Shown here in pieces: positions 1-11,437 of a DNA stretch of 64,000 nucleotides. A model generated the notes under the pieces. That model ran no database searches. It was given only the letters and a program-made list of their open reading frames with translations, and was not told the origin of the DNA. Location: positions 124,001-188,000 of the forward strand of contig WGLU01000002.1 in NCBI GenBank assembly GCA_016125375.1, in the 5' to 3' direction. The translations under genes and the position numbers were made by a program. The first letter of the stretch is position 1. Each line of letters opens with the position of its first letter. Origin of the DNA: Pseudomonadota bacterium (GTDB lineage Bacteria > Pseudomonadota > Alphaproteobacteria > UBA1280 > RI-95).

Positions 1-856
1 CACTGGCATTGGGCAGACCGGCAATGGAAACAATGTCCCCTGCCACGGCGCTTTCAACCGGCTGGCGGGATACGCCACGGAAAGCCAGGATTTTTGTCAC
101 ACGGCCTTTCTCGACCAGTTTACCGTCGCGGGTCATCACTTTCAGCGGCATGCCAACCTTGGCAGTACCTGTATAGATACGTCCGGTAATCAGACGGCCC
201 AGATAGGGATCGCGTTCCATGGTTGTACCCAGCAGGCTGAACGGGGCGTCGGAATCGGCCACCGGTGCGGGCACATGTTTGATAATCAGGTCCATGAGCG
301 GTTTGCAGTTCTCGCCCTTTTCATCTGCTTTGGCGGATACCCAGCCATCGCGGCCCACGGCATACATTACCGGAAAATCAAGCTGCTCTTCGGTCGCGCC
401 AAGGCTGTCGAACAGCTCGAACACTTCGTTTTCTACTTCGCTGATACGGGCATCCTTACGGTCAACCTTGTTGATGACCACAATCGGACGCAGGCCCTGC
501 TTGAGGGCCTTGGAGAGCACAAACTTGGTTTGCGGCATCGGGCCTTCGGAGGCATCCACCAGCAGAACGGTACCATCTACCATGCCCAGGACGCGTTCCA
601 CCTCGGAGCCAAAGTCGGCGTGGCCCGGTGTATCAACAATGTTAATCAGGTTGCTGCCGTACATGATGGCTGTGTTTTTTGCCAGAATGGTAATGCCGCG
701 CTCTTTTTCGAGGTCGTTGGAGTCCATCACGCGCTCGGTCACCGCTTCATTTGCGCGGAAAACGCCGGATTGGCGGAGCAATGCATCAACAAGTGTGGTT
801 TTGCCGTGGTCAACGTGGGCAATGATGGCCACGTTGCGGATATGGTTCGATTTCAT
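1..856 (-). CDS. typA: Translational GTPase TypA/BipA (N-terminal part, runs off the window)
   Basis: Ribosome-associated GTPase of the EF-G/LepA superfamily, involved in ribosome assembly and stress or cold adaptation. About 285 codons of the 5' part are present; the gene continues past base 1 (TypA is normally about 600 residues). The N-terminus begins [20 protein letters not shown] and contains the G1 loop (AHVDHGKTT) and the switch region ending [10 protein letters not shown], which is specific to TypA rather than EF-G or LepA. The start is the ATG at 854-856. An AAAGG lies about 15 bases upstream, rather far for a Shine-Dalgarno sequence, so translation initiation is uncertain in detail. 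Codon use is mixed: 25 of the 40 codons after the ATG end in G or C, a useful baseline for the unusual genes to its right. Confidence 0.95.
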   Translation of the reverse strand, partial: MKSNHIRNVAIIAHVDHGKTTLVDALLRQSGVFRANEAVTERVMDSNDLEKERGITILAKNTAIMYGSNLINIVDTPGHADFGSEVERVLGMVDGTVLLVDASEGPMPQTKFVLSKALKQGLRPIVVINKVDRKDARISEVENEVFELFDSLGATEEQLDFPVMYAVGRDGWVSAKADEKGENCKPLMDLIIKHVPAPVADSDAPFSLLGTTMERDPYLGRLITGRIYTGTAKVGMPLKVMTRDGKLVEKGRVTKILAFRGVSRQPVESAVAGDIVSIAGLPNAS

Positions 857-1150
857 GGATAAATACAGTCGCCTTTATGGATTCGTGGTCTTTTTATCCT
901 AAATCCTTGTGCACGCGCCATAAAAAAATGAAACAAGTCCCGTCCTGCCATCCATAAGCGCAGGGATTCGGGGCATAGGCTCTGCCAAGGCGCAGAACAT
1001 GTTCATTTGTCGAAGCGCATCGCGCACAGAGATTTGGGATGGATGGTTTATTTTGTGCAGACCCGAACGACGCAGTGTACACGCACGTACATGAGGAGAG
1101 AGGGTCGCACACAAAATGAAGCAGCCGCCCAAAGAACAAGCGCGTACCAC
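857..1150. other. Intergenic region holding an imperfect palindromic element
   Basis: About 330 bases without a convincing gene separate typA and the ClpX-like gene; short open frames here have no Shine-Dalgarno sequence and no family resemblance. The region includes the imperfect palindrome at 1051-1116, listed separately. It must carry the typA promoter, but I could not pick convincing -35/-10 boxes. Confidence 0.5.
1051..1116. repeat. Imperfect palindromic element, copy A
   Basis: Outer arms TTTTGTGCAGACCC (1051-1064) and GGGTCGCACACAAAA (1102-1116) are near-complementary. The centre contains AGTGTA (1074-1079) and TACATGAG (1088-1095). A similar element with AGTGTA and TACATGAG at similar spacing lies at 50618-50676. 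Seen directly: arms and shared core. Inferred: that both belong to one dispersed intergenic repeat family. Confidence 0.5.
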
Positions 1151-1183
1151 AAAAAAAAGCACGCCCCCAATCGGGGGCGTGCT
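1151..1183 (-). terminator. Rho-independent terminator of the ClpX-like gene
   Basis: Perfect 11-bp stem AGCACGCCCCC / GGGGGCGTGCT (1158-1168 with 1173-1183) and a 4-base loop, followed on the minus strand by eight T. It lies just after the stop codon of the leftward ClpX-like gene. There is no T-run on the plus side. Confidence 0.9.
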
Positions 1184-1191
1184 CATTCTCG

Positions 1192-2697
1192 TTACTTCGG
1201 ATCCTTGTCCTCCGCCGGCAGGGTGACGAACGTGTTGTCGTTACCCTTCTTGCGGAACGGCCAGGCCGGATGCGCGGTGTCGTAGGAACCGTCGTCCTTG
1301 ACAGGCAGACGACCCAGACGGATCAGCTCGGCGGTCAGCACCACCTCGTCGTACTCGCCGGAGAGCTCCGGCGCGACCTTGATGATGGGCTTGCACGCCT
1401 TCGTCATCTCGCTGCCGAGGGCGCGGGCGCCGGTGCCCTTGGAGGCAGCACGGACGGCCAGCTCCTCGAGCGCCTCGCCAGTCACGCTGAAAGCGTAACC
1501 GTCGTGGCCCAGCTCGGTGCCGATGACGCTGAAGCGATCGCGGAACTTGTGGAAGACGTTGCCTTCCACTTCGGTCAGGATCTTCTTGAGGTCGTTGTTG
1601 TCGAGGAAACGCAGCGCGGCGATGTAGCCGGCGCGGCCCACGAACTCGGGCTTGAGGCCGAACTTCACGAGGTCTTCCTCCACGACGTAGAGGTAGATAT
1701 CGTTCTCGTTCTCCTCGTTCTCGAGGTAGCCGCCGAAGCGACGACGCTCGCCGAACGCGGCCTCGGTGCCTTCACGACGCTCCTTGATGATCTTGCGCAG
1801 CGACGGGCGGTAGCTCGAGCGACCGCTCGCATCCGACGCCGGACCGGCATCGTCACCACCAGCCGGCATGAAGGCGCCGGCCATGATGAACATGATGTTC
1901 GAGGTGTCGATGCTGACCGGAATCGCCATGCCGGGCTGCGGACCAGGGAAATTGATCTGCATCTCGGCGCCTTCGATGATCGTCAGCAGCGCGTCCTGCA
2001 CGGACTCGCCACCCACGTCGCCGGGGCGACCCTTGTCTTGCGCGATCTTATCGAGCTCGTCGAGGCCGATGATCATGCCCTGCTTGGAGATGAACTCCGC
2101 CACCTTGCGGGGGTCGTCCGCCTCCTTGGTCTGGCCGATCTTGCGCATGAAGTCGGCAGCAGCCGGGAACGCCTGCTTGACGATGTCCTCGACGTCCTTA
2201 CCCACGTAACCCGCCTTCGTGACCTGGGGCAGGTTGCGGTAGATGTAGAACGGGAGGCCCGCCACCTTGGCCGCGGTCTGCATGATGTAGGTCTTACCCA
2301 CACCGGTCGGACCGACCATGATGACGTTCGTCTTGTAGGGCTCCTTGCCCTGCGCGATCAGCTCGCGGTTCTTGCAGTGGCTGTAGATCGCCAGAGCGAT
2401 CTCGTCCACGGCCTTGTCCTGGCCCCACACGGTGCGGCGGATGGCGACAGCCATCTCCTGCACGGTGAGCAGACGATCCTTGGAGGGATCCTTCTTGTCC
2501 TTGACGCGGCCGGCGACAGCCTGCTCGGCGACGAACTTGTCGGCGTAAAGCCGGGCCATCGACTCGCACAGGTACAGCTTACCGGGGATGCCGATCAGCT
2601 GGGGCGTCTTCTTGTCGTTGACGCCGGCGAGGCTGTGGCAATAGGGGTTGGCGCGGGTGCAGCCAGCAACGCTGCACTTCCAGTCGTTGGAAGCCAT
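1192..2697 (-). CDS. ClpX-like AAA+ unfoldase without a visible ClpP-docking loop
   Basis: Divergent ClpX-family ATPase, 501 residues (ClpX is about 420). Seen: Cys8, Cys13, Cys20 and Cys44 in the N-terminus, reminiscent of but not spaced like the ClpX zinc finger; Walker A GPTGVGKT (129-136); pore loop GYVG (163-166); Walker B LDELDK (212-217); a sensor-1-like NIMFIMAGAF (267-276); arginine-finger segment KFGLKPEFVGR (345-355); sensor-2 GTGARALGSEM near the C-terminus. Where ClpX has the IGF loop that docks ClpP, this protein has an unrelated Ser/Arg/Glu-rich stretch (277-337), and no IGF, LGF or VGF tripeptide occurs anywhere. The start at 2697 is chosen because AGGAGGA precedes it with good spacing; an in-frame ATG at 2718 would lie upstream of that site. 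It is divergent from the FtsH-like gene and is probably not the housekeeping ClpX, which normally sits by clpP and lon. ATP-driven unfolding or remodelling is inferred; the substrate is unknown. Confidence 0.85.
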   Translation of the reverse strand: MASNDWKCSVAGCTRANPYCHSLAGVNDKKTPQLIGIPGKLYLCESMARLYADKFVAEQAVAGRVKDKKDPSKDRLLTVQEMAVAIRRTVWGQDKAVDEIALAIYSHCKNRELIAQGKEPYKTNVIMVGPTGVGKTYIMQTAAKVAGLPFYIYRNLPQVTKAGYVGKDVEDIVKQAFPAAADFMRKIGQTKEADDPRKVAEFISKQGMIIGLDELDKIAQDKGRPGDVGGESVQDALLTIIEGAEMQINFPGPQPGMAIPVSIDTSNIMFIMAGAFMPAGGDDAGPASDASGRSSYRPSLRKIIKERREGTEAAFGERRRFGGYLENEENENDIYLYVVEEDLVKFGLKPEFVGRAGYIAALRFLDNNDLKKILTEVEGNVFHKFRDRFSVIGTELGHDGYAFSVTGEALEELAVRAASKGTGARALGSEMTKACKPIIKVAPELSGEYDEVVLTAELIRLGRLPVKDDGSYDTAHPAWPFRKKGNDNTFVTLPAEDKDPK

Positions 2698-2899
2698 GGT
2701 ATGTTCCTCCTGCATCAAACTTTTCAGATGCGATGCGAAAGTAAAAAGAGGGAAAGAGTGCGTAGAGTTGCAGAGTGGGAAACCCGTGGAACAGGCAATA
2801 AACCTGTGCTTATCGGATTATATCCCGGGGGATAAACAAAACGGACAAAAGCGAAAATAGATTTTCAATCATCGAAGTTTACTTGCGGGTGAAACTAAA

Positions 2900-2918
2900 A
2901 TGCAAGCGCTTTTTGCAT
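2900..2918. promoter_or_regulatory. Possible operator palindrome ATGCAA-N7-TTGCAT
   Basis: Perfect 6-base inverted repeat with a 7-base spacer between the two divergent AAA+ genes, upstream of the rightward promoter. The size suits a dimeric helix-turn-helix repressor. No regulator gene is adjacent, so this is only a candidate. Confidence 0.25.
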
Positions 2919-2978
2919 ACAACTTTCCCTAATTGCTCATTTTTTGTGCAACGCGGCAATATTTTTATATTTCATGAC

Positions 2979-3008
2979 TTGCAGGGAGTGACATCAATCC
3001 ACTATAAC
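2979..3008 (+). promoter_or_regulatory. Candidate sigma70 promoter of the FtsH-like gene
   Basis: TTGCAG (2979-2984), 18-base spacer, TATAAC (3003-3008). It would give a leader of roughly 150 bases before the ATG at 3169. Confidence 0.45.
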
Positions 3009-3168
3009 TGTATGCACGCACAAAAGCTGTGTGATCTCTTTTGTCTTTTTTTCACGGTTCATTTTTTCGTGTTTTTGGTTGTTAAGACCAATGTCTCACG
3101 TACCTCATTCCCCAGATTTTCCTAAGTCACTCTTTTTCTTTGTTCTCCTCTGAGACGGAGTATCACCG

Positions 3169-5448
3169 ATGAACAAATCTCGGTTCCTGATACTCGCCGC
3201 TTCGTTGCTGGTTGGCTGGCTGGCGATTACGTTCATCAGCCCCCCGCAAAATGCCACCCCTGCCAAGCCCTCCGTGGGCACCGAGCAGACGGTGACGCCG
3301 AACGGTGAGACCACCAAAACCCCGCCCGCTGCCACGCAGCAGACGGCTTCCCGCAACCCCATCGCCATCACCCATGGCGAGTTCGACGTCAAACTGGCGG
3401 CCGGCGAGTTCACTCGCGTGGCTGTTGCCAGCGACGGGCTGAAGGCCCTCGCCACGGGTTTGACCGCTGACGGCACGCGCTACCAGGCGCAGCTGCTGAG
3501 CGGCACCAGCGAGACCTTCTACCAGAACCTGCTGTCCCTGAACGCCAAGCGCGTGGCGGACGGCAAGACCCCGATCGGTTACCAGACCGCGGAATACCCG
3601 ACCAACCTGTTGGCGGACATCCCGTGGTTCTGGATCATCATGATCGTGGTCATGATCTGGCTGTTCCGTCGCATGGGCCAGGCCGCTAGCGGCCAGTCCA
3701 ACGGGCATAACCAGTTCATGAAGTCCACGGCCAAGGACGCCGAAGTGCCGGACATCACCCTCGACGACGTGGGCGGTATCGACCACATCAAGGGTGACCT
3801 GCGCAACTGGGTGCCCATGATGGTCAACAAGGGCGAGCTGGGCTTCCTCGGCGGCAACGTGCCGAAGGGTCTGCTGCTTGTCGGTCCTCCGGGTACCGGT
3901 AAAACGCTGACGGCGCGTGCGCTGGCCGGCGAAATGAACAAGGTCATCGGCGACCTTATCCGCTCCGGCGATCTGCCTGCCGAGACCCCGCGGGTGAAGT
4001 TCTTCACCACGTCGGGCTCGGAGTTCGTGCAGATGTTCGTCGGCGTGGGTGCGGCTCGCGTGCGCGACCTGTTTGCCACCGCCCGCAAGAACGCCCCCTG
4101 CGTGATCTTCATCGACGAGATCGACGCGCTGGGCAAGCGTGAAGGCGGCAGCAAGTTCAGCGGCGGCAACGACGAGCGCATCCAGACCCTCAACCAGATC
4201 CTGGTCGAGATGGATGGCTTCAACGCCAACGAGAAGCTGCTCGTGGTGGCTGCGACCAACCGTCCGGACATGATGGACGACGCGCTGCGCCGTCCGGGTC
4301 GTTTCGACCGGACCATCACCATCCCGAAGCCGGACTTCGTCGGCCGCGGTCAGATCCTCCCGGTTCTGGCCAAGAAGCTGTCGAAGCGTGCGGCCGAGCG
4401 ACGTGCCATCATGACCGGTGGCATGAAGCTGTCGGCCCGTGCGCCGTCGCTGGCAAGCTCGCTGAGCCCGCTGAAGAGCGTGTTCGTCGACGGGCTGGAC
4501 CTCAACGACATCGCCCGCGAGCTGGTCGACATGACCGGTGCGGAGATGGAGGAAGTGCTCAACCGTGCTGCGCAGTTCGCCGAAAAGGACGGCCTGGCCG
4601 CCCTCAAGGCGGGTACGTATGCTTCCCCGGCCGAAATGCTGGAGAAGACGCGCATCGACCTCAACCACATCCGTCAGGCGTTCCACGACGTTCTGATGGG
4701 TCCCGCCATGCCGAAGAGCATGCCCCTGCACGACAAGGTGCTGGTGGCGTACCACGAGGCGGCGGGTCACGGTGTGGTTGCGTGGCACCTGCACAACAAG
4801 TATGGCAACGACCATGCTGACCCCATCCAGTCGGCGACGATCATGCCCCGTGGGCAGTCGCTGGGTGCTGTCTGGCGCGTGCCGGGCAAGGACTCGCCGC
4901 TTGGGCGTTCGCGTATCTACTACGAGAACCTCATCGCGGTGGCTGCTGCCGGCCGTCTGGCCGAAGTCCTGTACCTCGGCCCGGGTTCGGAAACCCCCGG
5001 CGCGTCGAGCGACATCAAGACCGCGACCGGCGTCGCCGAGCAGATGGTTGTCAACTGGGGCATGAGCCCCACGCTTGGCTTCCGTTCCTACGCTCAGGAG
5101 TCGCTGGACGGATCGAAGGCCATGGACCCCGCGGTTCAGGCCGAGATCAAGCGGTACGTCGACGAGGGCTACCTGCAGGCCATGGCGATCATTCTCAAGT
5201 ACGAGAAGGAGATCGAGATGGTCGTGCGGGCGCTGCTTGCCAAGACGACGCTGGGCGGTGAGGAGTTCGACCTCCTCATGCGCGGTGATCCGACTGGTGA
5301 GTTGGCGGCCAAGGGCTTCTTCAAGCTCGATCCGGAAACGGAAGCCGAGTTCCAGAAGATCCACGCCAAGTTCCTCGCCGTGCGCGATGACGCCCGCAAT
5401 CAGATCCGGAGCAAGCATCCGGAACTGGCTGCCGATCTGGGCATCTAA
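3169..5448 (+). CDS. FtsH-like AAA+ membrane protein with an altered zinc-protease motif
   Basis: Divergent FtsH paralogue, 759 residues (FtsH is about 640). Two N-terminal membrane segments (about 6-23 and 151-167) flank a periplasmic domain. Seen in order: Walker A GPPGTGKT (239-246), FVQMFVGVGAARVRD pore region (286-300), Walker B CVIFIDEID (311-319), second-region-of-homology ATNRPD with RRPGRFDR (362-381), then an extra Ser/Ala/Arg-rich insertion (about 405-440). The metallopeptidase site reads YHEAAGH (528-534): His529 and Glu530 are followed by three residues before His534, whereas FtsH has HEAGH, two residues between. The third ligand region (GASSDIKTAT, Asp615) is retained. The start is preceded by GGAG eight bases upstream. 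It is monocistronic with its own terminator. The housekeeping FtsH (usually by tilS and folP) is not in the window. ATPase function is well supported; protease activity is doubtful. Confidence 0.88.
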   Translation: MNKSRFLILAASLLVGWLAITFISPPQNATPAKPSVGTEQTVTPNGETTKTPPAATQQTASRNPIAITHGEFDVKLAAGEFTRVAVASDGLKALATGLTADGTRYQAQLLSGTSETFYQNLLSLNAKRVADGKTPIGYQTAEYPTNLLADIPWFWIIMIVVMIWLFRRMGQAASGQSNGHNQFMKSTAKDAEVPDITLDDVGGIDHIKGDLRNWVPMMVNKGELGFLGGNVPKGLLLVGPPGTGKTLTARALAGEMNKVIGDLIRSGDLPAETPRVKFFTTSGSEFVQMFVGVGAARVRDLFATARKNAPCVIFIDEIDALGKREGGSKFSGGNDERIQTLNQILVEMDGFNANEKLLVVAATNRPDMMDDALRRPGRFDRTITIPKPDFVGRGQILPVLAKKLSKRAAERRAIMTGGMKLSARAPSLASSLSPLKSVFVDGLDLNDIARELVDMTGAEMEEVLNRAAQFAEKDGLAALKAGTYASPAEMLEKTRIDLNHIRQAFHDVLMGPAMPKSMPLHDKVLVAYHEAAGHGVVAWHLHNKYGNDHADPIQSATIMPRGQSLGAVWRVPGKDSPLGRSRIYYENLIAVAAAGRLAEVLYLGPGSETPGASSDIKTATGVAEQMVVNWGMSPTLGFRSYAQESLDGSKAMDPAVQAEIKRYVDEGYLQAMAIILKYEKEIEMVVRALLAKTTLGGEEFDLLMRGDPTGELAAKGFFKLDPETEAEFQKIHAKFLAVRDDARNQIRSKHPELAADLGI

Positions 5449-5463
5449 GCCGACATACGACGA

Positions 5464-5496
5464 CGCGCCGCCCCTTGTGGGCGGCGCGTTTTTTTT
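5464..5496 (+). terminator. Terminator of the FtsH-like gene
   Basis: 10-bp stem CGCGCCGCCC / GGGCGGCGCG (5464-5473 with 5479-5488), 5-base loop, then eight T. Confidence 0.92.
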
Positions 5497-5685
5497 GTCG
5501 GCCCGCTTGCAATTGCTTCTTCAAAGGCTTAAATGAAAAACGTTCAGTCCAACTGACCGATCTTTGTGCCCTTTTCTTCACCCCACGCAACGTGGCCCTT
5601 CGGGCATACACGTCAGGAACCTGGACATTCCCGTAACCTCCCCGCCGGCAATCCCGCCAGCGGCTTCCTCAGGAGTTTAACCACC

Positions 5686-6351
5686 ATGACCAACTTCAAC
5701 CTCGAGAGCGTTCTCACCGAGAACACCCTGCCCCTGCTCACCGACGAGACCCGTGGCAACTGCGCCACCATCCGCTTCGGTCGCGACGGCAAGCCCGTCG
5801 TGCAGGTCGGCATCCAGCTCAACCAGTACAAGTACCTCGACGGCCGTCTCGGCCTTCTGGTCTTCGCCGGTTCGAGCTACACCGACCCGAACACCGGCAA
5901 CTACAAGCCGCGTGCGCAGATGCCGGTCCACGAGCAGAAGCTGCTTGGCGCCAACGCCATCGCCCAGACCATGCGCCCCAAGCGCATCAACAACGGCGAC
6001 GGTACCCGCGACATGGTCGACACGCCCATCGCGGTGGTCGTCAACGCGCAGTACCTGGCCCTGCCGGGCAAGACGCCGTTCCTCGGCGTCAACGAAAGCG
6101 GCCGTCCGTCCGAGGGCTACGCCATGATCCTGCTCCGTCACGGTCAGGACACCATGGAACTCGAGGGCGGCGCCGAGGTCATCCTCGACGGCTACAGCGA
6201 AGAGAACGGCGCCCTGACGCGTCGCATCGCCGTCGTGAAGATCCCCGCCACCGGCAAGGTGAAGGTCGACCGCCGTCACAATGACGTCTCGGCCGTCTAC
6301 ACCTTCGGCTGGAGCGGCGACACCATCACCGTCGAGGCCCCCGAGGCCTAA
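5686..6351 (+). CDS. Unknown protein, 221 residues
   Basis: I do not recognise the family. The start is the ATG at 5686, preceded by AGGAG at 5671-5675. There is no signal peptide or membrane segment, so it is probably cytoplasmic. Composition and alternating hydrophobic patterns suggest mostly beta structure; Gly, Asn and Val are frequent, and there is one cysteine. Codon bias is extreme: 37 of the first 40 codons end in G or C, against 19 of 39 in rpsF. It follows the FtsH-like gene in the same direction but has its own Shine-Dalgarno sequence and terminator, and a terminator stands between them. Proximity to the AAA+ pair makes a functional link possible but unproven. Confidence 0.75.
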   Translation: MTNFNLESVLTENTLPLLTDETRGNCATIRFGRDGKPVVQVGIQLNQYKYLDGRLGLLVFAGSSYTDPNTGNYKPRAQMPVHEQKLLGANAIAQTMRPKRINNGDGTRDMVDTPIAVVVNAQYLALPGKTPFLGVNESGRPSEGYAMILLRHGQDTMELEGGAEVILDGYSEENGALTRRIAVVKIPATGKVKVDRRHNDVSAVYTFGWSGDTITVEAPEA

Positions 6352-6361
6352 GCAAGCGAGA

Positions 6362-6415
6362 ACCGGCGCGTTTTCCATCCCCTTCGGGGGATGGATCACT
6401 CGCCGGTGTTTTTTT
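6362..6415 (+). terminator. Nested double-hairpin terminator
   Basis: Outer stem ACCGGCG / CGCCGGT (6362-6368 with 6401-6407) encloses an inner stem CCATCCCC / GGGGATGG with a TTCG loop (6375-6394). Seven T follow at 6409-6415. It ends the unknown gene at 5686. Confidence 0.85.
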
Positions 6416-6761
6416 ATCCATAAAGTTCATTTTTCACGCTAAGATGTAAGGGTAAGGCATTGCATCCTTGTTCATTCCCCCATTCCCCACACCACAACAT
6501 GTTGTAGCTACACCGCGTCTGACGGACATATGACCATAGATGTTGTGTTATTTTTGTTGCGCCGGACAGGGCACCATGCTTAAATACATCATCACCTGTA
6601 GGCGCAAGTCTACGCTTCCTTTTCAAAGACAGCCTTGCCATCCGCCGTCCAAAAACAATAAGAACGACAACGGTGCGTATCTTAAGAACAAGAATAAAAT
6701 TTTGTTCTTTTGCCTGGAAACAGGCCAAGAGGGAAACAGACCACACAATTTTTGGCGACTT

Positions 6762-6792
6762 GGGCGCCCTCTGCAGAGGGCGCCCCTTTTTT
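6762..6792 (+). terminator. Orphan terminator 1
   Basis: 10-bp stem GGGCGCCCTC / GAGGGCGCCC (6762-6771 with 6776-6785), loop TGCA, then six T after one C. There is no T-run on the minus strand, so it does not serve ligA. Confidence 0.85.
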
Positions 6793-6833
6793 CCTGCGTA
6801 TAGGTACGATTAAGACTGACTTTGAGATTCCGA

Positions 6834-6857
6834 GGGAGCCGCAAGGCTCCCTTTTTT
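6834..6857 (+). terminator. Orphan terminator 2
   Basis: 7-bp stem GGGAGCC / GGCTCCC with a GCAA tetraloop (6834-6851), then six T. Only 41 bases separate it from orphan terminator 1, leaving room for a very short transcript. Confidence 0.8.
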
Positions 6858-6865
6858 ATTGTGCT

Positions 6866-10608
<3,743 letters not shown>

Positions 10609-10617
10609 GGCCGCCCC

Positions 10618-11436
10618 TTAAAACAGGTCTTCTACGCCTTTAACAAACTTACCTGCCCAGCTTTTACGCTCGTCCTCGGTCACCAGATGTTTACCGAGCA
10701 TGAGGTCGTAGGCATCCCGATACCAGATGGAGTCCGGATAGTTATAACCCAAAATGGCGGCGGAGCGCTTGGCATCTTCTTCCAGCCCTAGGGCCAGATA
10801 GCTTTCGGTCAGGCGGAAAAGCGCCTCGGCAGCCTGTGCGGTTTTCTGGTAGTTATCCACCACGTTGCGGAAACGGTTAACAGCGGCCAGATGCTGATTG
10901 TTCTGCTGGTAGTAGCGGCCGATATTCATCTCCTGCCCCGCGATGTGGTCACGGCAAAGGGTGATTTTCAGCTTGGCATCGCTGCTGTATTTGCTTGTGG
11001 GGAAGCGGCGGGCAAGCTCTTCGAACGCATGGAGCGCCTCCAGCGTAAAAGCCTGATCGCGGTTGACGTCGCGGATACGGTAGTACCCGTTCAGGCCGCG
11101 CAGATAATACATGTAATCCAGATTCGGGTGCCCCGGGTGCAGGCGGATGAACTGTTCGACACTGGCCAGCGATTCGTCATAGTCGCCCATACGGAATTGG
11201 GCGTAGGCCATCATCATCTGGCCGCGGGTTGCCCAACCGGAATACGGGTGCTGGCGCTCCAGTTCCTCGAACTGGGTGACGGCTTTGGCATATTTGCCCG
11301 CCTCTAGCAGGTCCATCCCGCTGTTATACAGCTCGTCCACAGGGGCGATTTTGGGCTCTTCTGGCGTACTTGCGCACGCGGAAAGCACAGCACAAAAAAC
11401 AATACAAAACAGCTTGTTGTTCATTTTTATTTTCAT
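10618..11436 (-). CDS. bamD: Outer membrane protein assembly lipoprotein BamD
   Basis: Essential lipoprotein of the BAM complex that inserts beta-barrel proteins into the outer membrane. 272 residues, typical. The signal sequence ends in lipobox LSAC with the lipidated Cys21, then TPR-like repeats (VDELYNSGMDLLEAGKYAKA, FEELERQHPYSGWATRGQ, YDESLASVEQFIRLHPGHP). The start at 11436 lies one base beyond the ccsA stop, suggesting coupling; an alternative in-frame ATG at 11424 has no better ribosome site. It fits with lptD, surA and bamB elsewhere in the window. Confidence 0.96.
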   Translation of the reverse strand: MKIKMNNKLFCIVFCAVLSACASTPEEPKIAPVDELYNSGMDLLEAGKYAKAVTQFEELERQHPYSGWATRGQMMMAYAQFRMGDYDESLASVEQFIRLHPGHPNLDYMYYLRGLNGYYRIRDVNRDQAFTLEALHAFEELARRFPTSKYSSDAKLKITLCRDHIAGQEMNIGRYYQQNNQHLAAVNRFRNVVDNYQKTAQAAEALFRLTESYLALGLEEDAKRSAAILGYNYPDSIWYRDAYDLMLGKHLVTEDERKSWAGKFVKGVEDLF

Positions 11437-11437
11437 A

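Larger units (their letters stand above)
2698..3168. promoter_or_regulatory. Divergent regulatory region between the two AAA+ genes
   Basis: This 471-base stretch is AT-rich compared with both flanking genes and has no supported gene. It contains a good rightward sigma70-like promoter (2979-3008), a small palindrome (2900-2918), and on the minus strand a perfect TATAAT (2822-2817) whose nearest -35-like TTGTCC is 20 bases away, too far for an ideal promoter. Long leaders on both sides leave room for regulator binding or RNA control. Confidence 0.55.
6416..6865. other. Gene-poor stretch with two orphan rightward terminators
   Basis: No convincing coding gene: the open frames here have poor starts and no family resemblance. 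It holds two intrinsic terminators facing right (6762-6792 and 6834-6857), although no gene reads into them. Either small RNAs or short unannotated transcripts start between 6416 and 6834, or the hairpins guard ligA from incoming transcription. Confidence 0.45.

Noticed and set aside
894-1285. Short open frames in the typA upstream gap
   Set aside because: They overlap the palindromic element and terminator, lack ribosome sites and look like translated repeats.
1270-2835. Rightward open frame opposite the ClpX-like gene
   Set aside because: Antisense shadow with repetitive Leu/Val/Asp composition; the leftward frame has Walker and pore motifs and a good Shine-Dalgarno sequence.
3163-5418. 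Long leftward open frame (about 750 codons) opposite the FtsH-like gene
   Set aside because: It mirrors a high-GC coding strand; the product is a low-complexity His/Arg/Leu/Val-rich sequence with no domain, and the plus strand has clear AAA+ motifs and a ribosome site.
6540-6803. Possible 87-codon gene before ligA
   Set aside because: The frame runs through the orphan terminator, has a weak start and biased basic composition; a non-coding transcript is more plausible.
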